From contig JAIXKK010000004.1 in assembly GCA_026954325.1 (NCBI GenBank), forward strand, positions 1-64,000: a stretch of 64,000 nucleotides of DNA. The letters are read 5' to 3'. The translations under genes were made by a program, and so were the position numbers. Below the pieces are notes generated by a model. That model did no database searches and was not told the DNA's origin. It saw only the letters and a list, made by a program, of their open reading frames with translations. Shown one piece after another: positions 18,006-27,040 of this stretch. Numbering within the stretch: position 1 is the stretch's first letter; each line of letters opens with the position of its first letter. The DNA is from Bryobacterales bacterium (lineage in GTDB: Bacteria > Acidobacteriota > Terriglobia > Bryobacterales > Bryobacteraceae).

Positions 18006-19590
18006 TCCGCGCCTCCAGCAGGTCGATGTCCCGCTCGATCCGGTGCATCGCTTCATCGCCGATCTTCCGGCTGCGCCGTAGTGAAACCACTGCTTCCCGC
18101 TCGATACGCGCGAGTTCCCACCACACCCGTTGTTCGGCTATGCTCTGAAACTCCCCTGGCTTCGCCGGGGCGTCGGTTCCCGTCTCTATCTCCAGTTGGG
18201 CGCTCAAATCCGCCAACCGGTCCGTATAATAGCCGCGAATCCGTTCCATCACCGCCGGCGGAGCGGCTTTGCCATTCTCCAACTCCGCTATGTGCTCCAA
18301 CACGCGCCCGGTCGAATGAATCCGCGCCGCCAACTGTTCCTCTTCGCTCGAGCGGTCCACCGGAAGCCGCAGCATCTTCACGAACGGCCGCAGCGTGAGC
18401 CCCTGCGCCACCAGCGTGGAAACAATCACCGCGAACGTCAGCAGCAGCAGCAGGCTCCGGTAAGGGAAGGGAAGTCCGCCCGCCGTCTCATGCGGCAGCG
18501 ATAACGCCGCGGCCAGCGAGACCACCCCGCGCAGTCCCGTCCACCCCACCACCGTCACCTGCCGCCACGAGGGGCGCGGTTCCCGCTCCCGGATCCTGCG
18601 GAAAAGTAATCTCGGAAGGTACGCGCCCGGAAACACCCATATCATTCGGATCGCAACGACGCCCCCCGAAACCACGACACACCACGTTGCGAGTTGTTCC
18701 ACCGGATAGCCCTGCAACTCGCCCGCCACCTCCGGCAACTGCAGTCCGATCAGGATGAAGATGATCACGTTGACCAGGAAGATCACTGTCTGCCACACCG
18801 CTTCCGCGCGAATCCGCGCCCTCGCGCTGAATAACTCCGGCGCGTGCCACCCCAGCAGCAGCCCGGAGGCAACCACGGCCAGGACTCCGGACGCGTGTGC
18901 CGTTTCCGCCGCGAAGTAAGACAGGTAGCTCAGGATGAATGTCGAGAGTACCTCCACTTCCGGGTCCTTCAGCCAGGGATAGATGCGGACGTAAACAAAC
19001 CCCAGCAGCATGCCCACGGCGATTCCTCCCGCCGCGATCCACACAAACGTTACCGCCGCATTCGATAGCGAGAACACGCCCGTTGCCGCCGCCGCCACCG
19101 CGAAGCGGTATACCGTCAGCCCCGCGGCATCGTTGACAAGGCTCTCCCCCTCCAATACCTGCACAATCCGCCGCGGCAGGCCCAAACCGCGCATGATCGA
19201 TGTCGCAGCCGCCGCATCCGGCGGCGACACAATGGCGCCCAGCACGAATCCCGTGGCCCAGTTCATCCCCGGAATGAAGTACACGCAAATCGCCGCCACC
19301 ACCGCGCTCGTCGCCGCCACCAGTCCGAACGCCAGCAGCAGAATCGGCCGCCGGAACAGCACGAAATCCCGCCATGAGGTGAAGTAGGCCGCCTCGCTCA
19401 AGATCGGCGGCAGCAGAACATAGAAGACCAATTGCGGGTCCAGCCGTACCGCGGGCACTCCGGGAAGGAATGCGAGCGCCAACCCCGCCAACAGCAGGGC
19501 GATTGGATACGGCTGATCCAACCGCTTGGCCAGGACCGCCACCCCCAGACCGGCCAGCACCAGCCCAAAAATGATTTCCAGCGGGTTCAT
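17992..19590 (-). CDS. CPA1-family Na+/H+ antiporter
   Basis: A 532-aa protein with about twelve helices followed by a ~100-residue cytoplasmic tail. Diagnostic segments are [28 protein letters not shown] (ion-site ND/PPDA region) and [17 protein letters not shown] (ESLVNDA) of the NhaP/CPA1 family, plus [16 protein letters not shown]. It exchanges cytoplasmic Na+ (or K+) for H+. The charged tail ([19 protein letters not shown]) may sense pH or ions. It starts only 3 bp after the TlpA-like gene stop, so the two are probably co-transcribed. Confidence 0.85.
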   Translation of the reverse strand: MNPLEIIFGLVLAGLGVAVLAKRLDQPYPIALLLAGLALAFLPGVPAVRLDPQLVFYVLLPPILSEAAYFTSWRDFVLFRRPILLLAFGLVAATSAVVAAICVYFIPGMNWATGFVLGAIVSPPDAAAATSIMRGLGLPRRIVQVLEGESLVNDAAGLTVYRFAVAAAATGVFSLSNAAVTFVWIAAGGIAVGMLLGFVYVRIYPWLKDPEVEVLSTFILSYLSYFAAETAHASGVLAVVASGLLLGWHAPELFSARARIRAEAVWQTVIFLVNVIIFILIGLQLPEVAGELQGYPVEQLATWCVVVSGGVVAIRMIWVFPGAYLPRLLFRRIREREPRPSWRQVTVVGWTGLRGVVSLAAALSLPHETAGGLPFPYRSLLLLLTFAVIVSTLVAQGLTLRPFVKMLRLPVDRSSEEEQLAARIHSTGRVLEHIAELENGKAAPPAVMERIRGYYTDRLADLSAQLEIETGTDAPAKPGEFQSIAEQRVWWELARIEREAVVSLRRSRKIGDEAMHRIERDIDLLEARIIPR

Positions 19591-19593
19591 ATC

Positions 19594-20784
19594 TTATTCC
19601 GCCAGCAGGCTCTCCACCCATTGCGTCATTTCCTGCTTCAATGCCGCGTAGCGCGCCCCTGTGGACGGTCCCTCAAAACCCGCGTGGACGCGCCGCACCA
19701 GCCCGTCTCTCCCGATGAACAAAGTCGTTGGATACGCGCGGAAATTGTGCACTTGGTCCAGCGCCTGTTCCGCGTTTTCGGTCGATCCCGCCAGCAGCAC
19801 CGGATACGGGAGCTTGTACTTCTCCGCGAAAAGCCGCAACTGCCGCAGATCCCTCTCCTTCTCGCCCGTATATTCAAAACCCAGCGCGACAATCTCCAGT
19901 CCCCTGGCATGGTAGCGCTCGTATAACTCCCGAAGGACAACCGCTTCATCGTGACAATTCGGACACCACGATCCTGTAATCGCAACCACCACCACTTTCC
20001 CGCGGAACCGGATATCGGCGGAGGACACCGTGCGCCCCTCTAAATCCGGATACGAGAACCGGAAGGCTTCTTTCGGATTCTTCATTGTGGTATGCGAACT
20101 CGCTTCCAGTTCCTGGCCGCCTGTCTTGTCCGCGCGCCGCCCCGTCACCGCCGCGTTGACACTGCCTTTCAGTGTTCCCTCCAGCCGCCCGCCCGAGACG
20201 CGCGCTTCCAGAATGGTCGCCCGGATACCGTCGAAATGCGTCAACAAGATTCGGTTCCCGTCCACAAAACCGGTATGCATCCCGTAATCGCCGGAAACCG
20301 GGATCAGCACGCCCCGTAGCTTTGCCCCGTCCTGTGCAAATGACGCCAGCCAGAGTTCTTTCCTGCCGTTCTCCGCCACGTCCAGAAGCCACTCCCCGCC
20401 AACGTCTACTTCCGGCGCGCTCGCCGGCGCCGCCAGCGGCGTGCGTCGCGCCCGGAACGGCCGCGCCAGAATCTGCTTCCGGTATTGCCGCGTGAACGCT
20501 CCCCGCAACTCTCCGTTCTCAAAGTCCGCCTCTAGCCGCCCATCCCAGTAGTTGAACTCCAACTTCAGTTTCCGTCCATCGAACGTTCCGGATGACGAGA
20601 CATTGCGGTCCCGGCCATTGATCAGCATCCCCTGCCACCCGCCATCCTGGCTGGTCACCTCCAGATCGAAATACGCCTCCTCCTCCGAAGGAGCCTTCAC
20701 GGCGGCGTGCCACAGCCCCGCCACCGTCTCTCCATGTAGAGAGGCGCACAAAGTCACCCAGAGAATACCGCGCCGGAGTAGCAT
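19594..20784 (-). CDS. Exported TlpA-like thioredoxin-fold protein with large N-terminal domain
   Basis: A 396-aa protein. ATG at 20784 gives a Sec signal (MLLRRGILWVTLCASLHG); the ORF extends upstream without homology. Residues ~20-235 are beta-rich with a repeat-like pattern (EFNYWDGRLEADFENGEL, then a similar VSGGRLEGTLKG), and the C-terminal ~150 residues are an AhpC/TSA-TlpA redoxin with active site W273-C-P-N-C277 and the cis-proline loop AYPTT. Family role: periplasmic disulfide reduction or peroxide handling. The function of the N-terminal part is unknown. The antiporter gene follows directly. Confidence 0.8.
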   Translation of the reverse strand: MLLRRGILWVTLCASLHGETVAGLWHAAVKAPSEEEAYFDLEVTSQDGGWQGMLINGRDRNVSSSGTFDGRKLKLEFNYWDGRLEADFENGELRGAFTRQYRKQILARPFRARRTPLAAPASAPEVDVGGEWLLDVAENGRKELWLASFAQDGAKLRGVLIPVSGDYGMHTGFVDGNRILLTHFDGIRATILEARVSGGRLEGTLKGSVNAAVTGRRADKTGGQELEASSHTTMKNPKEAFRFSYPDLEGRTVSSADIRFRGKVVVVAITGSWCPNCHDEAVVLRELYERYHARGLEIVALGFEYTGEKERDLRQLRLFAEKYKLPYPVLLAGSTENAEQALDQVHNFRAYPTTLFIGRDGLVRRVHAGFEGPSTGARYAALKQEMTQWVESLLAE

Positions 20785-20851
20785 AGAAAAATAGTCCCAT
20801 GCCCTGGGCCTCCTTCGCGTTCCTCGATATCGTCTGGGGTACCTCGCCTGA

Positions 20852-20959
20852 ATGATTATCTTGTTGCGAGGTCTTCCCGGCAGCGGCAAATCCACCCTAG
20901 AGGAGTCTGTCGAGGAGGCCCTTGCTTATTTCCGCCATCGCGCTATCATGGCCCCATGA
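20852..20959 (+). CDS. 35-aa micro-ORF with a Walker A P-loop
   Basis: ATG at 20852 encodes 35 residues that start MIILLRGLPGSGKSTL, a hydrophobic strand plus a full Walker A motif as in small kinases and AAA ATPases, followed by EESVEEALAYFRHRA. Its stop overlaps the start of the aminotransferase gene (ATGA at 20956-20959). It is either the stump of a nucleotide-kinase gene or a translated leader coupled to the next gene. No clear Shine-Dalgarno is seen before the ATG. Whether it is expressed is unknown. Confidence 0.35.
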   Translation: MIILLRGLPGSGKSTLEESVEEALAYFRHRAIMAP

Positions 20960-22266
20960 ACCGTCGTCGCTTCCTGGGCGCAACCGCCGCCCTCAGTTCC
21001 GCCAGCGCCCTGGCGAATACCACTGGAAAGCCCGCTTTGCTCGGCGGGGCTCCCGTGAAACTCGAAGGCTCGCGCAAATGGCCCATCTTCGATCAGACTG
21101 AAGAGAAGGCTCTGCTGGAAGTCCTCCGCAGCGGCCAATGGTACCGCGGAAGCGGCAATGCCGTCCGCAACTTCGAACAGAAATACGAACAACTCACGGG
21201 CGCCAGGCACTGCCTCGCCACCTCCAGCGGCACCTCCGCGCTCCTCACCTCCCTCTCCGCCATGGGCGTCTCCGCCGGTGATGAGGTGATCCTTCCACCT
21301 TATACATTCGTGGCCACCCTCAACGTCATCCTCGAAAAGCACGCCATGCCCGTCTTCGTGGATAGCGACCCCGAAACTTTCCAGATGAACGCCCGCAAAC
21401 TGGAAGCCGCCATCACCCCGCGCACGAAGGCGATCATCCCAGTCCACATGGCCGGCGCTCCCGTGGATCTCGATTCCATCCTCGCGACCGCGGCCAGGCA
21501 CAAGGTCCCGGTACTTGAGGACGCCTGTCAAGCCCACTTGGGCGAATGGCGCGACCGCAAGGTCGGCACCTATGGCCTAGGCGGATGCTTCAGCTTCCAG
21601 GCGTCCAAGAATCTCAACTCCGGCGAAGGCGGCGCGGTTCTTACCGCCGACAGCGACTTTTTCCAGCGCTGTTCGGCCTTCCACAACAACAGTCACAGCA
21701 GTCACGGCGGCGCCTCCTCCGCCTTTGACAGCTATCACGCGCCCGGTCTAAACCTCCGCATGACGGAATTCCAGGCTGCGCTGCTCGTCGCCCAGATGAC
21801 CCGCCTCGAGGAACAGTACAAGATCCGCGAATCCAATGCCCGCTACCTCACCAGCCTTCTGAAGGAGATTCCCGGCATCATCCCAGCCCGCCTCCATGAC
21901 GGTTGCACTCGCAATGCCTGGCATCTTTACATGCTCCGCTACGATAAATCGAAGTTCGCCAATCTTCCCCGCGCCAAGTTCCTCAAGGCGCTCGCCGCCG
22001 AAGGCGTCCCGGCCTCCTCCGGATATACCCCGCTGAACAAGGCTTCTCTCATCCAAACTGCCTTCGCTTCCCGCGGATTCCAGCGCGTCTTCGCTGAGGC
22101 TGACTTGAAGAATTGGGCTGCTCGCAACCACTGCCCCGACAACGACCAACTCTGCGAGGATGCCGTCTGGTTTACGCAGACTGTGCTCCTTGGCCCCCGC
22201 GCGGACATGGACCGCATCGCAGAGGCCATGCGTAAGATACAAAATCACGCGCACGCGCTCGCCTGA
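20956..22266 (+). CDS. Tat-signal-bearing DegT/DnrJ/EryC1/StrS aminotransferase
   Basis: A 436-aa PLP enzyme of the sugar aminotransferase family. After a twin-arginine-like signal (MNRRRFLGATAALSSASA) come the substrate/cofactor segments GSGNAVRNFE, SSGTSALLTSL, D189 (LEDACQAH) and the Schiff-base lysine K218 in FSFQASKNLNSGEGG. Family members transfer an amino group to keto-sugars bound to nucleotides in the cytoplasm. A Tat signal would instead send this folded PLP enzyme to the periplasm, which is unusual. It is followed by three membrane-related genes that may form one transcript. Confidence 0.8.
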   Translation: MNRRRFLGATAALSSASALANTTGKPALLGGAPVKLEGSRKWPIFDQTEEKALLEVLRSGQWYRGSGNAVRNFEQKYEQLTGARHCLATSSGTSALLTSLSAMGVSAGDEVILPPYTFVATLNVILEKHAMPVFVDSDPETFQMNARKLEAAITPRTKAIIPVHMAGAPVDLDSILATAARHKVPVLEDACQAHLGEWRDRKVGTYGLGGCFSFQASKNLNSGEGGAVLTADSDFFQRCSAFHNNSHSSHGGASSAFDSYHAPGLNLRMTEFQAALLVAQMTRLEEQYKIRESNARYLTSLLKEIPGIIPARLHDGCTRNAWHLYMLRYDKSKFANLPRAKFLKALAAEGVPASSGYTPLNKASLIQTAFASRGFQRVFAEADLKNWAARNHCPDNDQLCEDAVWFTQTVLLGPRADMDRIAEAMRKIQNHAHALA

Positions 22267-22288
22267 GCGCCATTGCTATCATTCATTA

Positions 22289-22795
22289 ATGACGAACGTA
22301 GCGCCGCCTCATCCCCCCGATGAGCCGGATCAGCGGCCAAAACCCGTCCGCAAACGGCGAGCCTGGATCTGGGTGGCCGGGTGGAGCGTCTGCTTCCTTG
22401 CCATGCCCGGATTTCTTGCCGGGCTCCTCTATCAGCAGCGCAGCAGGCAACAATTCGAGGCCCTTCCCCTGGTTTCTCGCGCCAGGGGGCCTGTTGTCCC
22501 ATCCTGGGTGCCGGTGAAGCCTGATTTTCGCGTGGAGCAGCCCTCATCGGGCGGGCTTTCCGGAAACGCTACCCTGCTCTCCACGGATGAACTCGTCCGC
22601 ATGGTCCTCTTCTATCAAAACGCTTTCCGCGATAAAGGCTTCGAAGTCTCCAGCAATCTCATGGATCTGGACGATTCCATTACCACCGCCATCCTCAACG
22701 TCTCGAATGCCGGGCGCGGGCGCTTCGCTCTCGTCACTCTCAGTAAGGCGCAAACAGGCACACGCGTCGAGATTGCTTTCTCGGAAAACAAATAA
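22289..22795 (+). CDS. Single-pass membrane protein of unknown function
   Basis: A 168-aa protein: a proline/basic cytoplasmic head (PPHPPDEPDQRPKPVRKRR), one transmembrane helix (WIWVAGWSVCFLAMPGFLAGL), and a ~110-residue periplasmic domain with mixed strands and helices (TDELVRMVLFYQNAFRDKG, then VSSNLMDLDDSITTAILN). I do not recognise the domain. ATG at 22289 is used. Its TAA overlaps the ATG of the next membrane protein by one base, so it is translationally coupled to it. Confidence 0.6.
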   Translation: MTNVAPPHPPDEPDQRPKPVRKRRAWIWVAGWSVCFLAMPGFLAGLLYQQRSRQQFEALPLVSRARGPVVPSWVPVKPDFRVEQPSSGGLSGNATLLSTDELVRMVLFYQNAFRDKGFEVSSNLMDLDDSITTAILNVSNAGRGRFALVTLSKAQTGTRVEIAFSENK

Positions 22796-24825
22796 TGCGT
22801 TCCGCCATCCTCAGGAACCGCACCCTCGGATGGGTGCTCGATTCCTTGCTCGTATTCGCCCTTGCCGCCGCCCTTATCTGGCCCCTGTTCCAGACGAACT
22901 ATTCCGATCGATGGTCCTCCATCGAAAGCACTTTCATTTCCGATGCCCGTTTCCTGCGCGACCACTGGCCCCATCCCCGCTGGCAGCCTCTCTGGTATAC
23001 CGGAACCCGTTTCGACTACATCTATCCGCCCGCTCTCCGCTACGGCACAGCCGTACAGACCGTGCTTTTTCCCAGCCGCACGCCCGCGCAATCCTATCAC
23101 TTTTATGTCGCCCTCCTCTACGCCATCGGCATCGCCGGCGTCTATGTGCTCTCCCGCACCGGCGGCAAGTCGCGAATGTTCGCCATCGTCGCCGCCCTCG
23201 CCGTTGCCACCATTAGCCCTACGTTCCTCCTCATCAGCGAAATTCGCGCCGATGCCAGGGCCTCATGGTCGGAACCGCAGCGACTGGGCGCGCTCGTTCG
23301 TTACGGCGAAGGCCCGCACATGTCGGCTGTCGCCATCCTCGGCTTCGTACTCGCCTTCTCTATTCTTGCCTTCCGCTCCGGTAAAGCAGGCTGGATTGCG
23401 GCCGCCTCCATCGCCGCCGCCCTCGCCGTCTCCCACAACTTCTACGGAGCCACGGCGCTGGCCATGCTTTTTCCACTCCTGGTTTGGAGTTGGTGGATCA
23501 CTCATCTCGACAATCGCATTTTCCTGCGTGCGCTCGCCATCGCCGCAATTGGCTACGGACTGTGCGCTTTCTGGCTTGTGCCCAGTTATGTTCTTGTCAC
23601 CCTGAACAACATGCGGTTCGTCTCCGAGCGCGGCAACCGCTGGTCCCTTTGGGCCGCTCTCGTTCTCGCTGTCGTGTATATGAAGCTCACCGGGAGGTGG
23701 GCGCGAGGCCGTCCGGAACGCGCCTACGCTGTGTTCCTCTGGGGGGCGTTCGTCTTCTTTTTTCTCAATGTAATCGGAAATTATTACCTGAAATTCCGTG
23801 TAATTGGCGAACCCACCCGCATGATTCCGGAACTCGACCTCATCATCATTCTCGCCGGAGCCGAGATTCTGCGCCGGCTCTGGGCGGGCGAGTGCGGAGC
23901 CATCTATCAGAAAATGGCGCGATGGCCTGTCATGCGCTATGCTCTGGTGGCGGCGCTCGTCTTCCTCCTCTTCCACTCCGTCCGCAAGTACATCACCGGC
24001 GCCTGGAACATCTACCTGCCTGACGCCAACTACCAGGCTCGCGTCGAATATCGCATTACAAGTTGGATTGCGAAGAACATGCCGGCCGCCCGCGCCTATA
24101 CGACGGGTTCCGTCCGCTTCTGGTACGACGCCTGGCATGATTTGGCGGAACTCGGCGGAGGTTCGGAGCAGGGCCTTCTGAACCCCATGGTCCAACCAGC
24201 CACCTGGCAGCTTGGCGGCGGTGACGACGCCGAACTCGGCATCCTGTGGATGCTCTGTACTGGAGTCGATCTTGCCATCGTCCACGATCAACGCAGCCAG
24301 GAACCATACAAAGACGTCGTCCACCCGAAGAAGTTCCAGGGGCTGCTGAAAACTGTCTATGACAACGGCGAGGGAGACTTTATCTACAAAGTCCCGCGCC
24401 GCTATCCAAGCCTCGCGCGCGTCGTGGAAACGGCTCGCCTCGACGCCCTGCCTCTGTTCCCCGAAGAGCCCAACAAAGAGCAGTTGAAGACTCTCGCCAA
24501 TCTTCTCGAGAACGGTCCCGATTCGCCCACGCAGACCCGATGGGAAGGCACGGACAAATTACGCCTTCATGCCGCCCCTCGCCAAGGCCAAACGCTTTTT
24601 GTGCAGGTTGCCTACGACTCCCCGTGGCGCGCCTGGGCGAATGGCCGCGAACTGCCCGTTCGCCGTACGCAACTTGGTTTTCTGCGCATCGACGCGCCCC
24701 CCGGCGAACATGACATTGAACTCGTGTTTCAACTCCCGCCCGAAAATGTGTTCGGCCGCATCGTCACGCTTTTCACCGCGGCCGCCCTGGTCTGGCTCCT
24801 CCGGCGCCCGCGGAGGGCTTGGTGA
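22795..24825 (+). CDS. Polytopic membrane protein, GT-C-glycosyltransferase-like (paralogue 1)
   Basis: A 676-aa protein with about eleven N-terminal membrane helices, then a ~250-residue soluble domain and one C-terminal helix. Overall plan resembles GT-C or YfhO-like membrane proteins that use lipid-linked sugars. The first periplasmic loop has charged and aromatic residues (NYSDRWSSIESTFISDARF). The soluble region contains EYRITSWIAKNMPAARAY and ends with a small beta domain (SPWRAWANGRELPVRR). It shares segments with the next gene, e.g. RYGEGPHMSAVAILG versus KYGEGPHNAGLTLIP, so they are tandem paralogues. No catalytic residue is assigned; glycosyl transfer is inference. Confidence 0.7.
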   Translation: MRSAILRNRTLGWVLDSLLVFALAAALIWPLFQTNYSDRWSSIESTFISDARFLRDHWPHPRWQPLWYTGTRFDYIYPPALRYGTAVQTVLFPSRTPAQSYHFYVALLYAIGIAGVYVLSRTGGKSRMFAIVAALAVATISPTFLLISEIRADARASWSEPQRLGALVRYGEGPHMSAVAILGFVLAFSILAFRSGKAGWIAAASIAAALAVSHNFYGATALAMLFPLLVWSWWITHLDNRIFLRALAIAAIGYGLCAFWLVPSYVLVTLNNMRFVSERGNRWSLWAALVLAVVYMKLTGRWARGRPERAYAVFLWGAFVFFFLNVIGNYYLKFRVIGEPTRMIPELDLIIILAGAEILRRLWAGECGAIYQKMARWPVMRYALVAALVFLLFHSVRKYITGAWNIYLPDANYQARVEYRITSWIAKNMPAARAYTTGSVRFWYDAWHDLAELGGGSEQGLLNPMVQPATWQLGGGDDAELGILWMLCTGVDLAIVHDQRSQEPYKDVVHPKKFQGLLKTVYDNGEGDFIYKVPRRYPSLARVVETARLDALPLFPEEPNKEQLKTLANLLENGPDSPTQTRWEGTDKLRLHAAPRQGQTLFVQVAYDSPWRAWANGRELPVRRTQLGFLRIDAPPGEHDIELVFQLPPENVFGRIVTLFTAAALVWLLRRPRRAW

Positions 24826-26846
24826 AAAGCCGCGGCCATCTCCTCATCGCTCTTCTCGCCGTCCTGCTCCTTGCCGGGAATGCGTGGATCAACCGCCCAC
24901 TATTCCGAAGTGGAGAGCAACCCTATCGTGGGTCCATTGAAAGCGGGTATGCCGGAATCGCACGCTTCTTTTCCGTCAATCCGGATCCCTGGGGATGGAA
25001 TCCCACCGTCTATTGCGGACTGCCCAGCAATCAGACCTACCTTCCCGCAGTTCCCTACCTCGTGGCTGCCCTGCTTTGGATCCACCCTCAACTGGATGCT
25101 CTGCATGCTTACCGCATTGTCACCGCCATCTTCGCCTCCCTCGGTCCCGTGGCGCTCTTCCTGTTTGCCGTCTACGCCTCGGGAAGCCGCTGGTGGCCGT
25201 TTCTCGCCGCCATCGGCTACTCGCTCTGCTCTCCTTCTTACGATCTCTTTCAGACCATCGACAATGATCGCGGCATCCTCTCCATTCCCTGGCGCCTCCA
25301 CGTCATGGTCAAGTACGGCGAAGGTCCTCACAATGCCGGCCTCACCCTGATCCCAATCGCCCTGCTTGGCGTCCTCAAGGCGGCGCGCACTCCAGGATTC
25401 GCCGCGCTGGCAGCCGGTGCGCTTGGCCTCGCCGCCGTTGCACTCACCCAGTGGATTGCCGCATTCGCTCTGGCTATCTGTGTCCTTCTATTGATGGCCG
25501 CATACGCCCACGCGACGGACTTTCGCCACTCGCGAGTTCTCGCCGCCGGCGCATTCGGCTACGCTCTGGCCGCTTTTTGGCTCACCCCCGCCTTCATTCA
25601 AGCTGTTGCGTTCAACTGGCCCAAAGACTCCTTCGGCTACAGGATCGAAGGTCACCAGCGGCTTGCCCTTGCCCTCATCGCCGCCGGAGCGCTCCTCATC
25701 TGGTTTGGGTTCCGTAAAGCCCCTCAATTCCGCTACCTTTGCTTCGTCACCCTTTGCGCCTTCGTCTTTGCCGCATTCGCCGAAAGCTTCTATGCCCATG
25801 GAATCGACGCCATTCCGGAATCGCGGCGCTACGCCCTCGAGATGGAACTTTTCCTCGCGCTTGCTATCGCCGAATGGCTCCGCGCCGGATGGAGCGCCGG
25901 CGGTGGTGTCAATCGTTTTTGTGTCCTTCTCGCTCTCTCTCTTCTCGTGATCCAGGCTGTTCCGCAAGCCGCGCGGTTCCTCCGCGAAGGCTACTCGCGA
26001 TGGGCTTTGCGGCCCAAGGAAGATGCTGTTGAATACCGCATCGCCCGCTGGCTCGCCGCACATCCCGCCAGCGGCCGCGTCTATGTTTCCGGCGGTCTCC
26101 GCTTCCGCCTCAACTCGTGGTTCGATCTCCACCAGACCAGCGGGACCTTTGAGTCCGGTCTCTCCAACCGCATCCCTATCGATTGGGACTATCGTTTTCG
26201 ATCGCTCACCGGCGTGAACCCCGCCAACGAGCTTCCCGAGTCCCTCGCCATTCTGCGAGCCATGGGCGTTCAGTATCTCGTCGTGCACGGCGAAGGCTCC
26301 GAAGAATACTACCGCGACCTGAAGCGCCTTGCCCGCTTTGAGTCCTCTCTCGAAAAACTCTATGACGCCTCCGGCGATCGCATATACCGCGTCCCGTTCG
26401 TTTCCCTTGCCCATTACGTGCGTCCTCGGGAACTCGCCGAAGGCCGGCGTCCCGCCGCCATGACGCGCTTTCTTTCCGCCATCGCCGATCCGGCCCGTCC
26501 GGTCCTGGCCGCCGATTGGGATGGCCCCTCGCGTCTTCTCATTTCCGGCGCCATACCCACCGGCATGGGCGTCTCCGTTCTGATGAACTATGATAGGGGG
26601 TGGCGCGCCTTCCAGGGAGGCCGCCCCGTCAAAGTGGAGCGAGACCGCGTAGGCTACCTGTTCCTGCCGGATGCGCGTTCTGCCGGTACGATTGTTCTAG
26701 ACTACCGGCCGCCGGCGGAAACGCTTCTTGCGGCTGGGGTCAGCGTGGTGGCTTGGGTTGCAGTGCTGGCGCTTCTGGGTTACCAGGCAATTCGCCGCGA
26801 GCGGATGGGTGGCCTCGGGAACCCGGATACTGTCGTTGACATCTAA
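24822..26846 (+). CDS. Polytopic membrane protein, GT-C-glycosyltransferase-like (paralogue 2)
   Basis: A 674-aa paralogue of the preceding protein with the same plan: N-terminal helix, a loop with acidic residues (RGSIESGYAGIARFF), about ten more helices, a soluble domain (EYRIARWLAAHPASGRVY) and a C-terminal beta domain (RGWRAFQGGRPVKVERD) plus final helix. GTG at 24822 is chosen because GGAGGG lies 4 nt upstream (24812-24817) and GTGA overlaps the previous stop. Pairing of two such proteins suggests a heterodimer or successive steps on one lipid-linked substrate, but this is inference. Confidence 0.7.
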   Translation: MKSRGHLLIALLAVLLLAGNAWINRPLFRSGEQPYRGSIESGYAGIARFFSVNPDPWGWNPTVYCGLPSNQTYLPAVPYLVAALLWIHPQLDALHAYRIVTAIFASLGPVALFLFAVYASGSRWWPFLAAIGYSLCSPSYDLFQTIDNDRGILSIPWRLHVMVKYGEGPHNAGLTLIPIALLGVLKAARTPGFAALAAGALGLAAVALTQWIAAFALAICVLLLMAAYAHATDFRHSRVLAAGAFGYALAAFWLTPAFIQAVAFNWPKDSFGYRIEGHQRLALALIAAGALLIWFGFRKAPQFRYLCFVTLCAFVFAAFAESFYAHGIDAIPESRRYALEMELFLALAIAEWLRAGWSAGGGVNRFCVLLALSLLVIQAVPQAARFLREGYSRWALRPKEDAVEYRIARWLAAHPASGRVYVSGGLRFRLNSWFDLHQTSGTFESGLSNRIPIDWDYRFRSLTGVNPANELPESLAILRAMGVQYLVVHGEGSEEYYRDLKRLARFESSLEKLYDASGDRIYRVPFVSLAHYVRPRELAEGRRPAAMTRFLSAIADPARPVLAADWDGPSRLLISGAIPTGMGVSVLMNYDRGWRAFQGGRPVKVERDRVGYLFLPDARSAGTIVLDYRPPAETLLAAGVSVVAWVAVLALLGYQAIRRERMGGLGNPDTVVDI

Positions 26847-26910
26847 GTGAGTAGATGGGGAAGGATGTGATCGGGATTTCTGTCGCTGCCGCGACGCGGC
26901 CGTCTCCAGG

Positions 26911-26940
26911 TTGCACACTTTCCAGTGATTCCGGTATACT
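26911..26940 (+). promoter_or_regulatory. Sigma70-type promoter of the 27041 gene
   Basis: TTGCAC (26911-26916), an 18-bp spacer and TATACT (26935-26940) make a good housekeeping-type promoter in the 194-bp gap. The resulting leader of about 95 nt ends with GGAGG 5 nt before the GTG start at 27041. Confidence 0.6.
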
Positions 26941-27040
26941 CCGCATTTGCGCAAGCAGTTGCTCACGAGAGGCTAACCGCCGCATTTGGCGATGTTTGGG
27001 CGAGCGATATCAAAGTTGATTGGATTGTGAGGAGGTTACG

